Made by a program: the position numbers and the translations under genes
The notes under the pieces: generated by a model
The model's input: only the letters and a program-made list of their open reading frames with translations
Told to the model about the DNA's origin: nothing
Database searches by the model: none
In this document: in pieces, positions 25,626 through 34,549 of the stretch
Layout of the letters: each line of letters begins with the position of its first letter
Numbering within the stretch: the stretch's first letter is position 1
Assembly: GCA_016789905.1 (NCBI GenBank)
Contig: JAEUQC010000172.1
Location: 124,001 to 188,000 of the forward strand
Reading direction: 5' to 3'
DNA: 64,000 nucleotides
Source: Bryobacterales bacterium
GTDB lineage: Bacteria > Acidobacteriota > Terriglobia > Bryobacterales > Bryobacteraceae

Positions 25626-27734
25626 ATGCTTACCCGGACCGCCAGCGCCGACGGGCCTGGCCTTGGCCGCGCCGCTTCCAGGCAATTGGATCGCGCGACT
25701 TTGACGCACGCCCTGCATGTGATGCAGATGTCGCGGCGGATCGACGACCGGGAAGTGCTGCTAAAACGGCAGAATCGGATCTATTTTCAGGTGTCCGGCG
25801 CGGGGCACGAGGCGATTCAAACGGCGGCGGGGCTGTATTTGCGGCCGGGTTTTGACTGGTTTTATCCGTACTACCGGGACCGGGCGCTGGCGCTGGCTTG
25901 CGGGATTACGCCGAAGATGATGATGCTGCAGGCGGTGGGAGCGGCGGAGGACACGCAATCCGGGGGGCGGCAGATGCCGTCGCACTGGTCTTCGCCGGAG
26001 TTGCATGTAGTGACGGGATCGTCGCCAACCGGGTCACAATACGTGCAGGCGGTTGGGTGCGCGCACGCCGGGCGGCTGCTGTACCCGGAATCCGACGAGG
26101 TAACGCTGGTGACCTCCGGCGACGGCGCGACGAGCGAGGGCGAGTTCTGGGAGGCGATCAACGCCGCGTGTCTGGAGAAGCTGCCGATTATTTTTCTTAT
26201 TGAAGATAACGGTTTTGCGATTTCGGTGCCGGTGGAATATCAAACGCCAGGGGGCAGTATTTCGAAGCTCCTGAGCGGATTCCCGAGTTTGCTGCGGCTG
26301 GAAGTGAATGGGTCGGACTTTGTGGCTTCGTGGAAAGCGATGGAGGAGGCGGCGGCGCACTGCCGCGCGGGAATTGGCCCGGCGCTGATTCATGCGCACT
26401 GCACGCGGCCGTACTCGCACTCGCTGAGCGACGACGAGCGGAACTACAAGACCGAAGCGGAGCGGGCCGAAGAGGCGCTGCGCGATCCGCTGACGCTGTA
26501 CCCGGCGTGGCTGCGGGAAAACGGCATTATGGACGAGGCCGAGATTGCGGCGATGTATGCCCGGATTGAGGATGAACTCGATGAAGTGATCGAGTACGCG
26601 CTGCACGCGCCGCCGCCGGACCTTGGCACGGCGATGCGGTTTCTGTATTCGCCAGCGGTGGACCCGGCGTCCCACCGCTTTGAAAGCGAACCGCACTTTA
26701 CGGGTGAGCCTCGGACGATGGTGGATTCGATCAACGCGACGCTGGCCGAGGAGATGGCGCGCGATCCGCGGGTGGTTGTGTTTGGAGAAGACGTGGCCGA
26801 TTGTTCGCGGGAGGCGAGCCTGCCGGAGGTGAAGGGGAAGGGCGGGGTTTTCAAAGCCACGCTGGGGCTGCAGCGGCAGTTTGGCAGCAAGCGGTGTTTC
26901 AATACTCCCATCGCCGAGGCCTGTATTGCCGGGCGCGCGATTGGCATGTCGACGCGTGGAATGAAACCGGTGGCCGAGATTCAGTTTTTCGACTACATCT
27001 GGCCGGCGATGATGCAGATCCGCGACGAGATGGCCAACATACGCTGGCGTTCCAACAACGGATTTTCGTGCCCGGCGGTGATCCGGGTGCCGATTGGCGG
27101 GTACTTGACTGGCGGGAGTGTCTATCACAGCCAGTGCGGTGAAGTGGAATTTACCCACATTCCGGGGCTGCGCGTAGTGTTTCCGTCGAATGCGTTGGAC
27201 GCGATTGGATTGTTGCGCACCGCGATTCGCTGCGACGATCCGGTGTTGTTTCTGGAGCACAAGAAACTCTATCGCGAACCCTACAACCGGACGCCGAATC
27301 CGGGTCCGGATTTCACCATTCCGTTCGGGAAGGCGCGGGTGGCGAAGGGCGGCGAGAGCCTGACGGTGTTGACCTATGGAGCGCTGGTGCAGAAATCGCT
27401 GCTGGCGGCGCAGCAGATTGAGGCGCGATTGCCGGGAAGAACGGTGGAGGTGATCGACCTGCGGAGCTTGTCGCCGTATGACTGGGAGGCGATTGCCGCG
27501 TCGGTGCGCAAAACGAGCCGCGTACTGGTGGCCTATGAAGACACGCTGAGTTGGGGGTACGGAGCGGAGTTGGCCGCGCGAATTGCCGACGAACTGTTTG
27601 AGTATCTGGACGCGCCGGTGAAACGGGTGGCGGCCAAGGATACGTGGGTGGCCTACAGCCCGGTTCTGGAGGACTTCATCCTGCCGCAAGTGGACGATTT
27701 GATTGGCGGGGGGTTGAATCTGCTGGCGTATTAG
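25626..27734 (+). CDS. 2-oxoacid dehydrogenase E1, alpha and beta subunits fused
   Basis: Thiamine-diphosphate-dependent E1 component that decarboxylates a 2-oxoacid and passes the acyl group to lipoyl-E2. The 702-residue chain joins the alpha part (residues about 15-340, ThDP motif GDGATSEGEFWEAINAACL ending near EDNGFAIS) to the beta part (from about 370, VVVFGEDVAD, then FNTPIAEACIAGRAIGM, and the transketolase C-terminal domain GKARVAKGGESLTVLTYG). In most bacteria these are two genes; fused forms are known. Substrate could be branched-chain 2-oxoacids or pyruvate. No E2 or E3 lies nearby, but both lipoyl synthases in the window would serve such a complex. Confidence 0.92.
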   Translation: MLTRTASADGPGLGRAASRQLDRATLTHALHVMQMSRRIDDREVLLKRQNRIYFQVSGAGHEAIQTAAGLYLRPGFDWFYPYYRDRALALACGITPKMMMLQAVGAAEDTQSGGRQMPSHWSSPELHVVTGSSPTGSQYVQAVGCAHAGRLLYPESDEVTLVTSGDGATSEGEFWEAINAACLEKLPIIFLIEDNGFAISVPVEYQTPGGSISKLLSGFPSLLRLEVNGSDFVASWKAMEEAAAHCRAGIGPALIHAHCTRPYSHSLSDDERNYKTEAERAEEALRDPLTLYPAWLRENGIMDEAEIAAMYARIEDELDEVIEYALHAPPPDLGTAMRFLYSPAVDPASHRFESEPHFTGEPRTMVDSINATLAEEMARDPRVVVFGEDVADCSREASLPEVKGKGGVFKATLGLQRQFGSKRCFNTPIAEACIAGRAIGMSTRGMKPVAEIQFFDYIWPAMMQIRDEMANIRWRSNNGFSCPAVIRVPIGGYLTGGSVYHSQCGEVEFTHIPGLRVVFPSNALDAIGLLRTAIRCDDPVLFLEHKKLYREPYNRTPNPGPDFTIPFGKARVAKGGESLTVLTYGALVQKSLLAAQQIEARLPGRTVEVIDLRSLSPYDWEAIAASVRKTSRVLVAYEDTLSWGYGAELAARIADELFEYLDAPVKRVAAKDTWVAYSPVLEDFILPQVDDLIGGGLNLLAY

Positions 27735-27750
27735 GAGGGTGCTGGTGTGA

Positions 27751-27756
27751 TAGACT
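27751..27756 (+). promoter_or_regulatory. -10-like TAGACT upstream of the PQQ/EF-hand protein
   Basis: TAGACT ends 9 bases before ATG 27766. Confidence 0.3.
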
Positions 27757-27765
27757 CCCTCTCCA

Positions 27766-29148
27766 ATGCGAGTCGTATTGCTACTGCTGTGTGCCGCTGC
27801 GCACGGCGAAGACTGGACGCGGTTCCGCGGCGGTGATGGCTCCGGCGTGGGGCAGGGAACGGGCTACCCGGCTGAGCTTAGGAAGGAGACGACGCAGGTT
27901 TGGCGAACGCCGGTGCGTCCTGGAAAGTCGTCACCGGTTCTGTCGAAGCGCCACGTCTATCTGACCAGCTACGACGACAGGAAGCTGTACACACAGTGTT
28001 TTGACCGGCTGAGCGGGAAACTGCTTTGGGAGCGAAGTGTGGACCGTGCTTCGCACCTGCTGGCCAATCGCTTGAATCATCCGGCGGCGATTACACCGGT
28101 GACGGATGGGGAGAACGTCTATTCGTTCTTCAAGGACTTTGGGTTTGTGGCCTACGACGCGGCGGGCAAGTTACTTTGGAAGGCGCCGATGGGCCCGTTT
28201 GTGACGACGATGGGGCTGGGCGCTTCGCCGTTGCTGACTGGGCGCGATGTGGTGTTACTGGCTGACCAGGTGGAAGGATCGTTCGTGGCGGCGGTAGACC
28301 GGAAGAACGGGGAGCTGCGCTGGAAGACCGACCGGGAAGAAGGCGAGAGTTGGGGCACACCGCTGCTCTATCAACCCGCGGGGCGAACGCCCTACCTGAT
28401 AACGGCGAGCCGCGGACAGTTTGGAGCCTACAGCCTAGCTGACGGCAAGCGCGTTTCGTCGCTGCGCGGGTTGCCAACGACGGTGGTGGGCAGTCCGGTG
28501 ATTGTAGACGGTGTGCTGTACGTGCAGGGATACGGCTCCGATGCGCCCGCGCCATTTTCGCAACGGCTGGAAAAGCTGGACAAGAACCGGGATGGATTGT
28601 TATCGAAAGACGAGTACCTGGACGAGCCGTTTCTGAGCGGCATCGCGAAGTATATTGGCAACCGCGATCTGGTGATTTCCGAAGACGAATGGAATGCGAA
28701 ACAACGTGAGATCATTGGCCCGAACTGCCTGGTGGCTTACGCGCTCGATTACGATCAGAGTGGTAAGTTAGCGCCTCGGGAGTTATGGCGTTATGAGAAG
28801 AGTTTTACTGGAGTGATTCCTTCGCCGCTGGTTTACCAGGGAATTGTCTATTTCGTAAAAAACGGCGGGATACTTACGGCATTGGATGCGCGAACGGGAG
28901 CGGTGCTGAAGACCGGGCGTGTAACGGGGGCGTTGGGTGGGTACTCCGCTTCTCCGGTGGCGGCCGATGGGAAGATCTATTTGGCAAGCGAAGACGGCAA
29001 TGTAGCGGTAGTGCGGGCGGGCGCGGAATGGGAAGTGCTGGCGGTGACGGCGATGGAAGAGGCGTTTTATGCCAGCGCGGCGATTTCGGAGGGGGCGGTC
29101 TATCTTCGGAGCGAACAGGCGCTCTACCGATTTACAAAATCTAAGTGA
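27766..29148 (+). CDS. Exported PQQ-like beta-propeller protein with EF-hand loops
   Basis: 460-residue secreted protein (signal peptide MRVVLLLLCAAAHG). Blade motifs of the PQQ/BamB repeat recur: DRLSGKLLWERS, YDAAGKLLWKAP, DRKNGELRWKTD, ALDARTGAVLKTG. Between blades, residues 272-283 match an EF-hand calcium loop (D-K-N-R-D-G-L-L-S-K-D-E), and residues 328-339 a second (D-Y-D-Q-S-G-K-L-A-P-R-E), with a degenerate acidic stretch between (around 300-310). This looks like a calcium-binding insertion in a propeller. No catalytic Asp of true PQQ enzymes can be assigned. Confidence 0.85.
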   Translation: MRVVLLLLCAAAHGEDWTRFRGGDGSGVGQGTGYPAELRKETTQVWRTPVRPGKSSPVLSKRHVYLTSYDDRKLYTQCFDRLSGKLLWERSVDRASHLLANRLNHPAAITPVTDGENVYSFFKDFGFVAYDAAGKLLWKAPMGPFVTTMGLGASPLLTGRDVVLLADQVEGSFVAAVDRKNGELRWKTDREEGESWGTPLLYQPAGRTPYLITASRGQFGAYSLADGKRVSSLRGLPTTVVGSPVIVDGVLYVQGYGSDAPAPFSQRLEKLDKNRDGLLSKDEYLDEPFLSGIAKYIGNRDLVISEDEWNAKQREIIGPNCLVAYALDYDQSGKLAPRELWRYEKSFTGVIPSPLVYQGIVYFVKNGGILTALDARTGAVLKTGRVTGALGGYSASPVAADGKIYLASEDGNVAVVRAGAEWEVLAVTAMEEAFYASAAISEGAVYLRSEQALYRFTKSK

Positions 29149-29189
29149 TTCGCCTGATAGAAATCTGGTACTGAAGTCACTTAAATTGG

Positions 29190-29205
29190 TAGAACGAGTG
29201 TTCTA
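29190..29205. promoter_or_regulatory. Inverted repeat TAGAAC-GAGT-GTTCTA upstream of the GGDEF/EAL gene
   Basis: Perfect 6-base arms with a 4-base centre, 37 bases upstream of ATG 29243, in an AT-richer 94-bp intergenic segment. Candidate operator or promoter element. Confidence 0.35.
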
Positions 29206-29242
29206 TAGCATAGATCACTCAGTTGTAGTGTAATGAAAATTC

Positions 29243-31624
29243 ATGTCATCTACGATCCCTCACATAGACGAGGGTAGCGGGATGGGCCTATTCGGTGTTC
29301 CGGAAGAGCTCAACGCGGCGGTAATGCTGCGCCTGCGAGGAATACTGCCGATGCTCGCCGCGCTATACCTGGTATTGGCGAGCGTCTCGTTTTTCCTGGA
29401 TGGCCGGAGCGATGGGGCGTCGGCATTTTGGACGGGAGTGTTGTATGGCGGGGTGTGGGCGGTTCTGCGGCGGCAGTGGGTAGCGGTGCGATTTATGCAT
29501 CCGATGGCGGCGTGCGTGTTTGGCGCGGCGCTGGTGCATGGGATGGCGAGTGTGAAGGCGTCGGCGGCGACGGGGGAATCCGGGGCGGCGGCGGAGTTTT
29601 TCCTGATCATCCTGCTGAGCGGGGCTACGCTATGGTCATTGCCGTGGCATGGACTGGTGACCGGGGCGGCGGTGACGGTTTGGTGCGTGAGTGCGCGTCC
29701 GGTGCTGGCGGTGGAAGCCTGGTTCTACTGGCTGGTTGTACTGCTAGCAACGGCGGGGCTTTCCGCGGTGAACGTTCAGTACAGGGCCTGGAAGCAGCGC
29801 CGTTTGGCGGGGACGGGCGTTGCGCCGCCGGAGGGGATGCTGGCGAAGGAGCATTTTGAACGTGCGGTGGCGGGAACGCGGGATGGGCTGTGGTACTGGG
29901 AACTGAAGTCGGACGTATTTCATTTTTCGGCGGCGTGGGCGGCGCTGTTAGGGTATAGCCCGGAGGAGTTGACCAAGCATCCGAATGAATGGCTGGACCG
30001 CGTTCATCCGGGATATCTGGACCGGCTGCGGACGGAACTGACGGCACACCTGTATGGAACTGAGCCGCAGTTCCGGAATGAGCACCGGATTCGCCGGAAG
30101 GACGGGAGCTACATATGGGTGCTGGCGCGGGGGACGGTGGCGCGAAACGAAGCGGGCGAACCGGCGGTACTGGCCGGGTCGCACAGCGACATTACGCCAT
30201 TGATTGAGGCGGAGAAGCGGATACTGACGGATGCGTTCAGCGACCTGCTGACAGGACTGCCGAACCGTGGGCTGCTGATGAGCCATTTGGACCGCGCGGT
30301 GGAGGAAAAGTCGTCGCGCGGGGGAGCGGCGCCGCTATTCGCGGTGATGTTTTTGGATTTGGACCGGTTCAAGTTCATCAACGACACGATGGGTCATGAT
30401 GTGGGGGACCAACTGCTGATCGCGGTGGCCGCGCGGCTAAGAAACTGCGCGCGGCCGGACGATGTGGTGTCCCGGTTTGGCGGAGACGAGTTTGTGCTGC
30501 TGTTGCGGAACCTGCGGGACGCCGAGGAGGCGGTGCAGGTGGGCCGCCGGATTCTGAAGGCGCTGGCCACACCATTCCAATTGGGTTCGCGAACGGTGCA
30601 AAGCGGAGGAAGTGTCGGAATCGCGTTGAGCAAAGAGACCTTTGCCAACTCCGACGAGATTCTCCGTTTCGGCGATCTGGCGATGTACCGGGCCAAGGCG
30701 TTGCGCAATGGCGAGGTGCAGATTTTTGATCCTGGGATGCTGAATGAATCCAAGGCGAAAGGCGAGTTGCAGGGAGAGTTGGCGACAGCATTGGAACGGG
30801 GTCAACTGGTGCTGCACTACCAGCCGTTTATTCATTTGGCGACGGGAAAAATTGTCGGCGCCGAAGCGCTGATTCGGTGGCAACGGTCGCCGCAGGAACT
30901 CCTGCTGCCCGGTGAGTTTCTGCCCTTGGCGGAGAAGTCCGGGATGATCAATCAGATCGGAGAATGGGCGCTGCGCACGGCCTGCGCGCAGAACAGTTCG
31001 TGGCAGCGGGCGGGCGTTTCGCCGGTGCGGATGGCGGTGAATCTGGCGGCGAGTCAACTACAGCAGCAAGATTTCGCGGCAAACGTGCAGCGGATATTGA
31101 AAGAGACGAACTTGGCGCCGGAGTGGCTGGAACTGGAATTGACTGAGGCGGCGCTGATGCGGAGCATGGAAGTGGCACCGGCGGCGCTAAAGGAGTTGAC
31201 CGACTCTGGAATCCGCGCGTCGATTGACGATTTTGGCAGCGGGCAGGCGTCGCTGAGCTATTTGCGGCAGATCCAATTCCACACGATGAAAATGGACCGC
31301 AGCTTTCTGAACGACGTGACCACCGACGCCAAGGCGGCGGCGGTGGCGCGCGGTTTGATTACGCTGGCGCACAGCCTGGATCTTTCGGTGGTGGCCGAAG
31401 GTGTGGAACGGGATGAGCAGTTTCAGTTTCTTTCGGCCGAGCGGTGCGACCGTGTGCAGGGCTATTTCACAGGGCGGCCGGTGCCGGGGGACAAGATGCT
31501 GGAACTGCTAAAATCGCGCGGCGGGGCACTGGAAACGGACCTGACACGCCTTCACAACGCCGCGCAAACGTTGCCCGGCGACGCAGCGCTGCGGTGGGCG
31601 ATGGAACGTAAAGCGCGCCGGTAG
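29243..31624 (+). CDS. Membrane-bound PAS-GGDEF-EAL cyclic-di-GMP protein
   Basis: 793-residue signalling protein. Residues about 28-180 hold several membrane helices; a PAS/PAC sensor follows (about 205-320, LLGYSPEELTKHPNEWLDRVHP); then GGDEF (about 330-490) with intact FGGDEF and an upstream RPDD inhibitory site, suggesting working diguanylate cyclase with product feedback. The EAL domain (about 510-760) keeps EALIRW, a metal-binding Asn in MAVNLAAS, LELTEAAL, DDFGSG, and VVAEGVE, so phosphodiesterase activity is also likely. Which activity dominates cannot be told. Inner membrane, with cytoplasmic output domains. Confidence 0.93.
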   Translation: MSSTIPHIDEGSGMGLFGVPEELNAAVMLRLRGILPMLAALYLVLASVSFFLDGRSDGASAFWTGVLYGGVWAVLRRQWVAVRFMHPMAACVFGAALVHGMASVKASAATGESGAAAEFFLIILLSGATLWSLPWHGLVTGAAVTVWCVSARPVLAVEAWFYWLVVLLATAGLSAVNVQYRAWKQRRLAGTGVAPPEGMLAKEHFERAVAGTRDGLWYWELKSDVFHFSAAWAALLGYSPEELTKHPNEWLDRVHPGYLDRLRTELTAHLYGTEPQFRNEHRIRRKDGSYIWVLARGTVARNEAGEPAVLAGSHSDITPLIEAEKRILTDAFSDLLTGLPNRGLLMSHLDRAVEEKSSRGGAAPLFAVMFLDLDRFKFINDTMGHDVGDQLLIAVAARLRNCARPDDVVSRFGGDEFVLLLRNLRDAEEAVQVGRRILKALATPFQLGSRTVQSGGSVGIALSKETFANSDEILRFGDLAMYRAKALRNGEVQIFDPGMLNESKAKGELQGELATALERGQLVLHYQPFIHLATGKIVGAEALIRWQRSPQELLLPGEFLPLAEKSGMINQIGEWALRTACAQNSSWQRAGVSPVRMAVNLAASQLQQQDFAANVQRILKETNLAPEWLELELTEAALMRSMEVAPAALKELTDSGIRASIDDFGSGQASLSYLRQIQFHTMKMDRSFLNDVTTDAKAAAVARGLITLAHSLDLSVVAEGVERDEQFQFLSAERCDRVQGYFTGRPVPGDKMLELLKSRGGALETDLTRLHNAAQTLPGDAALRWAMERKARR

Positions 31625-31649
31625 GGCATTTCGCGCTAAGCTACATAAC

Positions 31650-32840
31650 TTGTTCACCTCGATTCGGTTTCGCCTCAGTGTGATGATGCTCCTTGAGTAC
31701 ATGGTCTGGGGGGCATGGTATCCGGACTTCTCCGCGTATATGGGAAAGGTGCTGCGCTTTTCCGATGGCGAGATTGGCGCCGTCTACTCGCTGCTGCCAA
31801 TCGGCTGCATGGTAGCGCCGTTTTTCGCCGGGCAACTGGCGGACCGTTTCATGCCGACGGACCGGTTGCTTACCATCCTGCATCTGGCTGGGGTTGTGCC
31901 GCTGTACATGATGGCGTCGGCGGCGAACTACGATGGCGTGTGGATATGGATGCTGCTGTGGGCGCTGCTCTACGGACCAACGCTGGCGCTGACAAATTCC
32001 ATATGCTTTCACCATATGCCGGCCGCCGAAGGTGAGTTCGGGCTGGTGCGGGTGTGGGGAACTATCGGGTGGATCGTTGTGGGGCTGCTGCTAGGGGTAG
32101 CGCTGCGGGAATGGGCGCCAGGCCTTCTTGGCGGCGCGGGCGGGTTTGACGGCATGTGGCTGGCGGCGCTCCTTTCGTTGATTCTAGGCCTGTTCTGCCT
32201 GACGCTTCCGCATACGCCGCCGGCGCATAAGAACGACAGTCCACTGGCGTTTCTGGGCGCTCTGCAACTTCTGAAGAACAGGGAATTCGCCATTTTTCTG
32301 GGCTTGGCATTCGTGGTGGCGACCGAATTGATGTTCTACTTCATTCTGACCGGGCCTTTTCTATACGCCATTGGTTTGCCGGCCGGGCAGGCACCGGCGT
32401 GGATGGCGATCGCCCAGGCGGCTGAGATTCTAACTATGATCTTCCTGCCGCGGATGTTGAAAAAGTGGGGTATTCGCGGGACCATGGCGGTGGGCATTCT
32501 GGCCTGGCCGGTGCGCTATGCCATCTTCGCGATGGGCGGGCCGCTGTGGCTGGTGCTGGCGTCGTTGACGCTGCATGGCATCTGCTACGTCTGCTTCTTC
32601 ACGGCGTCTTATATATATGTGGATCAAGTGGCTGGGCCGGAGATCCGCGCTTCGGCGCAGGGGCTGATCGCGTTCGTGCTGCTGGGGGCCGGGCTGGTGG
32701 TGGGCAGTTGGTTCGCGGGCTACATCGCGGGCGTGTTCAAGGAAGACTATACGAAGATTTTCCTGGTGCCGCTGGTGCTGACGATTCTATGCGCGGTGAT
32801 CTTCATGGCGGCGTTCCGGCCGAAGGCGCAGTCGGCGTAG
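31650..32840 (+). CDS. MFS transporter of the nucleoside permease (NupG-like) family
   Basis: 396-residue major facilitator with about 12 helices. The N-terminus MMLLEYMVWGAWYPDFSAYM is characteristic of the nucleoside:proton symporter group, as are ADRFMPTDRLL and the helix LVRVWGTIGWIVVGLLLG. The start TTG 31650 is the first in the frame and has TAAGCT ending 7 bases upstream; an internal ATG at residue 12 or so is possible. Substrate, probably a nucleoside, is inferred from family. Converges on the DUF2490 gene. Confidence 0.85.
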   Translation: MFTSIRFRLSVMMLLEYMVWGAWYPDFSAYMGKVLRFSDGEIGAVYSLLPIGCMVAPFFAGQLADRFMPTDRLLTILHLAGVVPLYMMASAANYDGVWIWMLLWALLYGPTLALTNSICFHHMPAAEGEFGLVRVWGTIGWIVVGLLLGVALREWAPGLLGGAGGFDGMWLAALLSLILGLFCLTLPHTPPAHKNDSPLAFLGALQLLKNREFAIFLGLAFVVATELMFYFILTGPFLYAIGLPAGQAPAWMAIAQAAEILTMIFLPRMLKKWGIRGTMAVGILAWPVRYAIFAMGGPLWLVLASLTLHGICYVCFFTASYIYVDQVAGPEIRASAQGLIAFVLLGAGLVVGSWFAGYIAGVFKEDYTKIFLVPLVLTILCAVIFMAAFRPKAQSA

Positions 32841-33017
32841 TGGCGCTGGAATCAGTTGTAGCGGGCCACGATGTGTTCTAAGTGGCGCGGCGGAGCGAGC
32901 CCTGGACACCGAGGACTCCTTTGCGAGGACTGGGGTGGGGGAGACAAGTGCGATCACTCCGGGCGCCAGGCATGACGGTAGCCGCCGCGATTAGGAATAA
33001 AGCGTGATCCGTTCCAA

Positions 33018-33656
33018 TCAGTGGCGCAGCAGCGATTTGGGCACCCAACGAACTGAGGTTACAATCGCCTGCCGGTTTCCGCCCCAGGCCAGGCGGCGGT
33101 TGTCGTAGAGGTAACCCGCCTCCACGGTTAATTGCTGCGTGATGCGCATGCGCAATCCGCCCGAGTTTCGGGTGGAGTGGAACCCGTTGCGCACGGCCAG
33201 CAGTTCGTTCTGCACATATGGGGCGACGCGGCCTTTGCCGAAGACCAGGCGCACGGAACTTCGGTAGCGGCCGTAATCCGGACGGCCCGTGGACATGTGG
33301 CGTTCGGCGACGAGTCGAGTTGAAATGGCGACTCCGTTCCTAACCGTGCCCGGCAGCTCTACGCCAGCGAAGACGCGCCTGCCGGCGACCCAATTGCCGG
33401 GCCGGATTTGTTGCGGCTGCGCATAAAACCCGTACATTGTTGTGAGGCGCGGCGAGAGCCTCCAGCGGAAAGTCGATCCGCCGCGGACCTGATCGAGGTA
33501 GTGCGCCTCGTGACGGGTGCGCAGGCGTTGATGAACATCGAGCTGAAAGCGATCGGTTATGAGCACCGGCGTGTCAATGCTATGCCACGTGAACAACTCT
33601 GTTCCGAGCGCAAGGCTCTCCGCCGCCAGCAGTAATGACAAGACCCGAAAATGCAC
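33018..33656 (-). CDS. DUF2490 outer-membrane-like protein
   Basis: 212-residue exported protein, starting at GTG 33656, with a signal peptide (residues about 1-18) and alternating beta strands typical of a barrel: DRFQLDVHQRLRTRH, RWRLSPRLTTMYGFYAQ, YRSSVRLVFGKGRVAPYVQNEL, RMRITQQLTVEAGYLYDNR. The pattern fits DUF2490, small outer membrane barrels of unknown function. Last gene of the leftward run beginning with transketolase; 45 bases separate it from the previous gene. Confidence 0.78.
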   Translation of the reverse strand: MHFRVLSLLLAAESLALGTELFTWHSIDTPVLITDRFQLDVHQRLRTRHEAHYLDQVRGGSTFRWRLSPRLTTMYGFYAQPQQIRPGNWVAGRRVFAGVELPGTVRNGVAISTRLVAERHMSTGRPDYGRYRSSVRLVFGKGRVAPYVQNELLAVRNGFHSTRNSGGLRMRITQQLTVEAGYLYDNRRLAWGGNRQAIVTSVRWVPKSLLRH

Positions 33657-33701
33657 GCTTCTGCGGTTGTAACATAATTGTCACAATCCGGCAAGGCGCA
33701 C

Positions 33702-34514
33702 TCAGTTCTTCTTCTTCCAGGACTCCTTCATGACTATCCAGTTGCCGTCGATTTTTTGCAACTTGATGACGCCCGCCTCCGCCCCGCCGTTGCCGGACAG
33801 ATCCAGCACGGCGGCGTCGCCGGTTTCTTTCGCGCGCAGCACCTGGATGTTTTTCGGCTGCATGGATTGAATCATTTTGAGCATTTGCGGAAATTCTGGG
33901 GTGTCGATGGCGGCAGCCTTGGCTGGGTCCACGGCTTTCATGATGGCGGCCTTGTCGCCCTTCATCAGAGCCGTTTGCAAGGCCATGTAGGCCTTGGCGG
34001 GGGCGGAGGTAACGGCGGCAGCGCGGTCGGCGGCGGTAGGCGGGGGCGGAGCCACTTTCACCTCGATTGGAGCGTCGGCGGAGAACTCATAGTAGTACTC
34101 CAGGTCACCGAGCTTAGATGGTTCCTCCATTTTCACCGTTCCGCGGACGCGCCCGCCATCCACGGCGAGAGTGTAGGGATTGGGACTCCGGGAGCCGCTG
34201 GGTGCTCCGCGCAGTTCGGCGGCGAAAATGGACCAGTTGATGCCGCCGTCTCGAAACTGGATTTCGACGCCGTTCAGCTTCTCTTCCCACTGCAAATCGC
34301 GAATGGCGTCGGAATCGGCGCGCACATCGGGCGGCAATTCGCGATCGACGGCGAGAACGTAGACCGCGGTCAGTTTGGGCTCAAATTTGTCCGGCGCCTT
34401 CCGTGCATAGACGTGGGTGAGCGGAATGGTCTTGCCATTCAGAATGAGTTTGCCGGGCGCGGCGACGGCGGCGACGGCGACCGCCAGGAGCACGGCCGGG
34501 AATTTGGTGTTCAT
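33702..34514 (-). CDS. Exported protein of unknown function
   Basis: 270-residue protein beginning MNTKFPAVLLAVAVAAVAA (signal peptide) at ATG 34514; the longer frame to 34553 has no useful start. The central part is beta-rich (GKLILNGKTIPLTHVYARK, VYVLAVDRELP). A proline-rich linker with PPPPT near residue 170 separates it from a helical region (AYMALQTALMKGDKAAIMKAV) and a C-terminal piece (GNWIVMKESWKKKN) that resembles DUF4878/lumazine-like secreted domains. TTATAC ends 6 bases upstream on the minus strand, so it may have its own promoter. Confidence 0.65.
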   Translation of the reverse strand: MNTKFPAVLLAVAVAAVAAPGKLILNGKTIPLTHVYARKAPDKFEPKLTAVYVLAVDRELPPDVRADSDAIRDLQWEEKLNGVEIQFRDGGINWSIFAAELRGAPSGSRSPNPYTLAVDGGRVRGTVKMEEPSKLGDLEYYYEFSADAPIEVKVAPPPPTAADRAAAVTSAPAKAYMALQTALMKGDKAAIMKAVDPAKAAAIDTPEFPQMLKMIQSMQPKNIQVLRAKETGDAAVLDLSGNGGAEAGVIKLQKIDGNWIVMKESWKKKN

Positions 34515-34520
34515 GCAACT

Positions 34521-34526
34521 GTATAA
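34521..34526 (-). promoter_or_regulatory. -10-like TTATAC upstream of the unknown exported protein
   Basis: On the minus strand TTATAC (34526-34521) ends 6 bases before ATG 34514. Confidence 0.35.
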
Positions 34527-34549
34527 GCGCAAACCGTGGCGAATATCTT

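Noticed and set aside
32841..33017. Small gene or RNA between the NupG-like and DUF2490 genes
   Set aside because: 177 bp with only a short GAGGACT direct repeat; no open frame with a start signal, no hairpin with a T-run.
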